Origin: a bacterium
Lineage (GTDB): Bacteria; JAMCPX01
Direction of reading: 5' to 3'
Assembly (NCBI GenBank): GCA_021789095.1
Contig: JAJYJX010000044.1
Span: forward strand, 1 to 14,691
DNA: 14,691 nt
How positions within the stretch are numbered: the first letter of the stretch is position 1; every line of letters begins with the position of its first letter. The translations under genes and the position numbers were made by a program. The notes beneath the pieces were generated by a model. That model saw only the letters and a program-made list of their open reading frames with translations. It did not search any database and was not told the origin of the DNA. Below are positions 12,618 through 14,691 of the stretch, piece after piece.

Positions 12618-14691
12618 TTAAAGCACATCATATTTCTGCTCTTTAAATGCATTGTAATATTTGTCGATATCATTATCTGCAACCAGGGATATATCAAGCC
12701 TGTTAACAAACCCCAATAATCTGCCGAGGAATTCCAGTTTTTCTTCCATTTCTTTTTCCGGGAGGTTATGTATCCGGGAATTAATAATATCCATTGTCCT
12801 TAGGGAGGTATAGTTTGCATCATTGAGGATTTTTTCTATGAGCGCAGTTCTTCTGCTGCGCCTGTCCAGTGCATTTGCTCCACCGCTAAATCTGAAATTT
12901 ATATAATTTGATTCATGGTGTTCACCTATATATGCATCAACAGTAGCAAAATGATATCCCACCCTTGAGTTAAGATTCAGATAATTTTTCGATATAAATA
13001 CATAGCTTGGCGAACCCAGACCACGCATGGATGTACTTTCGTCAGTCAAGTAATTCGTCATGGCTGAAATAAGACCAGAAACATTGATGTTTCTTTCTCC
13101 TGACCATTTAATTCCTTTATGGATCATACCGCGCCATAGAGCCTGCATCGGTATTGATAGTACGTATTTAAGGGGTGCATTGTTTTCCGGTGCATCCTCC
13201 GCAATACCTTCACCAAGGTCGAATGCTATAAGGTTCATTGGAACAGGGGTGATAATAGTGCGTGCCCTGCAGCCTTTCGATACCTTATTGTCGCACGTTT
13301 TAAACATCTCCTCTATGGCTGTCTGATGGACAAACCTTACAATGTCATGTATGGTCCTGCACTTCAAAGCCTGGGTGTTGGAGTTTACAGGGTTTGGCAC
13401 ATTTAAAGCGGCGATATCCTTTAGTATACCACGGAGCAGTATGGCTGTTGGCGACATTTCTTTTTTTTCATCGGCAGTGTTGAGTAATCTTTCCACCCTG
13501 CCTTCATATATTACTTTGTTGCTCGCATCCAGGGTGATTATTGTGCCGTTTTCTATCGATATATCGGGTACACCGAATAATGAGGGTATGTTCAGTTCTC
13601 TTGCAACTGTCGCAAGATGGGCTGTAACATGCCCCTGCAGCGAAATTATGCCCGATGCTTTTTTAAGCAATATTGCAAGCCGTGGATCTGCAGTTTTACT
13701 TATTATAATACCGCCGGGCGGGAACAGCATAATATCAAAGGAGGTGTCTACATTAAACGCGGTACCTGCTGACGTTCCCGATGATGCCGTTATTCCCTTG
13801 CCATCCGAAATTATCTTGTTGCGTATTACGGATATGCCGGTTTCTTTTTTAAAACGTGTACCCTTTTTATCCAATTCCCTGTACCCGAGTACATACAATT
13901 CTCCATTCTCATCTATGGCCCATTCAATATCAATGTTTGATGCATCAGCATTTTCTGGTTTCGATAATGTTTCAGGGAATTGCGCACGGCACTGCAATAT
14001 ATAAATGTTAGATTTGTTGTCAATGACCCATTCTATATCCAGAGGAGTGCCGTAAATCTTTTCAAGCCTCCTGCCGATACGGAAGAGTTCTATGATATGA
14101 TCATTATCTACACTCTGGTTTCTCATAAACCCGGGTGCTACCTTTTCTTCTTTAGTCCCGTATTCATCGCATTTAAGCATTATGGGTTTTTCCCTTATCG
14201 ATGTGGAAATCAGGGTATGCATGTTTTTATCGTAAATAAATGTGTCAGGGATAACGGAACCGTTTACAAGGTATAGTCCGAGTCCATAAATAGACTGTAT
14301 CAGAAGTAAATTTTTTTTTTGCCAAGATGTGTACATTACGCCGGAAGATTCTGCATTGATCATCCGCTGAACAGCTACGCACATGCTGATGTCTTTTATG
14401 TCGTATCCGTGCACAGAAGAATAAACCAGCGCCTCCGGAGTGAATTTGCTTGAAATTATATCTTTATAAGAGTCACTGATCTCGTCAGAGGATATATTAA
14501 GCGTGGATCTATATTGCCCTGCGAAGCTTGTATATGCATTTGATTCGAACAATGCAGAACTTCTCATGGACGCACGCAATTCAGTATCAAAAAGAGCCCT
14601 CATCGCATGCAAGGCTTCAGAAATGGCCTCTTCCAATTCAATCGGCATTTTTGCTTTTATGATCAGGTTTCTTATCCGGCTGCTTATTTGA
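12618..14691 (-). CDS. PEP-synthase-like protein 3 (N-terminus outside the window)
   Basis: The frame stays open to the right edge, and the residues before the first ATG (14648) continue the alignment to Pps-like 2 (ISxxIxxxIxKA), so the gene is truncated by the window rather than starting at 14648. About 690 residues are visible: the later ATP-grasp part (MRSSALFES, SFAGQY, GLG, DIEWVID...ILQCRA), the swivelling domain with phosphohistidine-type His in GHVTAHLATVARE (codon at 13617-13619), and the same novel C-terminal domain (TIHDIVRFVH, FDLGEGI, SRVGYHFATVDAY, FSGGA). An extra segment repeats the end of the ATP-grasp domain: DIEWVIDN...ILQCRA is followed about 36 residues later by DIEWAIDE...VLGYRE. 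The PEP/pyruvate barrel is absent. It heads the transcript containing the sensor kinase and regulator. The acceptor substrate is unknown. Confidence 0.85.
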   Translation of the reverse strand, partial: QISSRIRNLIIKAKMPIELEEAISEALHAMRALFDTELRASMRSSALFESNAYTSFAGQYRSTLNISSDEISDSYKDIISSKFTPEALVYSSVHGYDIKDISMCVAVQRMINAESSGVMYTSWQKKNLLLIQSIYGLGLYLVNGSVIPDTFIYDKNMHTLISTSIREKPIMLKCDEYGTKEEKVAPGFMRNQSVDNDHIIELFRIGRRLEKIYGTPLDIEWVIDNKSNIYILQCRAQFPETLSKPENADASNIDIEWAIDENGELYVLGYRELDKKGTRFKKETGISVIRNKIISDGKGITASSGTSAGTAFNVDTSFDIMLFPPGGIIISKTADPRLAILLKKASGIISLQGHVTAHLATVARELNIPSLFGVPDISIENGTIITLDASNKVIYEGRVERLLNTADEKKEMSPTAILLRGILKDIAALNVPNPVNSNTQALKCRTIHDIVRFVHQTAIEEMFKTCDNKVSKGCRARTIITPVPMNLIAFDLGEGIAEDAPENNAPLKYVLSIPMQALWRGMIHKGIKWSGERNINVSGLISAMTNYLTDESTSMRGLGSPSYVFISKNYLNLNSRVGYHFATVDAYIGEHHESNYINFRFSGGANALDRRSRRTALIEKILNDANYTSLRTMDIINSRIHNLPEKEMEEKLEFLGRLLGFVNRLDISLVADNDIDKYYNAFKEQKYDVL

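Noticed and set aside
13342-14004. A 220-codon plus-strand open frame
   Set aside because: It lies wholly antisense to Pps-like 3, whose minus-strand frame has clear family motifs; the peptide is a serine/isoleucine-rich mirror without recognisable domains.

Overview
The window looks like part of a chromosome from an anaerobic sulfate-reducing (or related sulfur-metabolising) bacterium of the deltaproteobacterial / Desulfobacterota type. The main evidence is the left edge: the 3' end of qmoB followed by a complete qmoC. These encode subunits of the membrane complex that passes quinol electrons to APS reductase, and the rest of that locus (qmoA, often aprBA and sat) would be expected just upstream of base 1. 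The species cannot be named from this window. No tRNA, rRNA, transposase or CRISPR array was seen.

Layout. Plus strand, 1-6305: qmoB (partial) - qmoC - a 170-base gap with a hairpin and a palindromic site - a small one-helix membrane protein (A) - a TauE/SafE-type permease (A) - an 840-residue PEP-synthase-like protein (Pps-like 1) - a YkgJ-type cysteine-cluster protein. Minus strand, read from the right edge: a third PEP-synthase-like protein (Pps-like 3, N-terminus outside the window) - a membrane histidine kinase - a single-domain response regulator - a promoter/operator region - small membrane protein (B) - TauE/SafE-type permease (B) - an 865-residue PEP-synthase-like protein (Pps-like 2). 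The two strands converge at about 6306-6397, which holds a strong hairpin.

The striking feature is a module [small membrane protein - TauE/SafE permease - Pps-like protein] present twice in opposite orientation. A third Pps-like gene sits beside a two-component system. All three Pps-like proteins have the ATP-grasp domain and the swivelling phosphohistidine domain of PEP synthase / pyruvate phosphate dikinase. All lack the C-terminal PEP/pyruvate TIM barrel and carry instead a shared domain of about 270 residues that I do not recognise, with conserved HDIxR[FY]xH and GYH signatures. They are therefore unlikely to be ordinary PEP synthases. They may phosphorylate a different substrate or act in a phosphotransfer-based regulatory step.

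Working model (inference): Qmo/APS reductase generates sulfite and AMP, and sulfate activation generates AMP-linked chemistry and pyrophosphate. The TauE/SafE permeases could move sulfite, sulfate or an organosulfonate. The Pps-like proteins could couple adenylate/phosphate chemistry to that process. The kinase/regulator pair would sense an external signal. A TATACAGTATAC-type palindrome recurs upstream of both modules, with a half-site before Pps-like 1, which suggests common transcriptional control.
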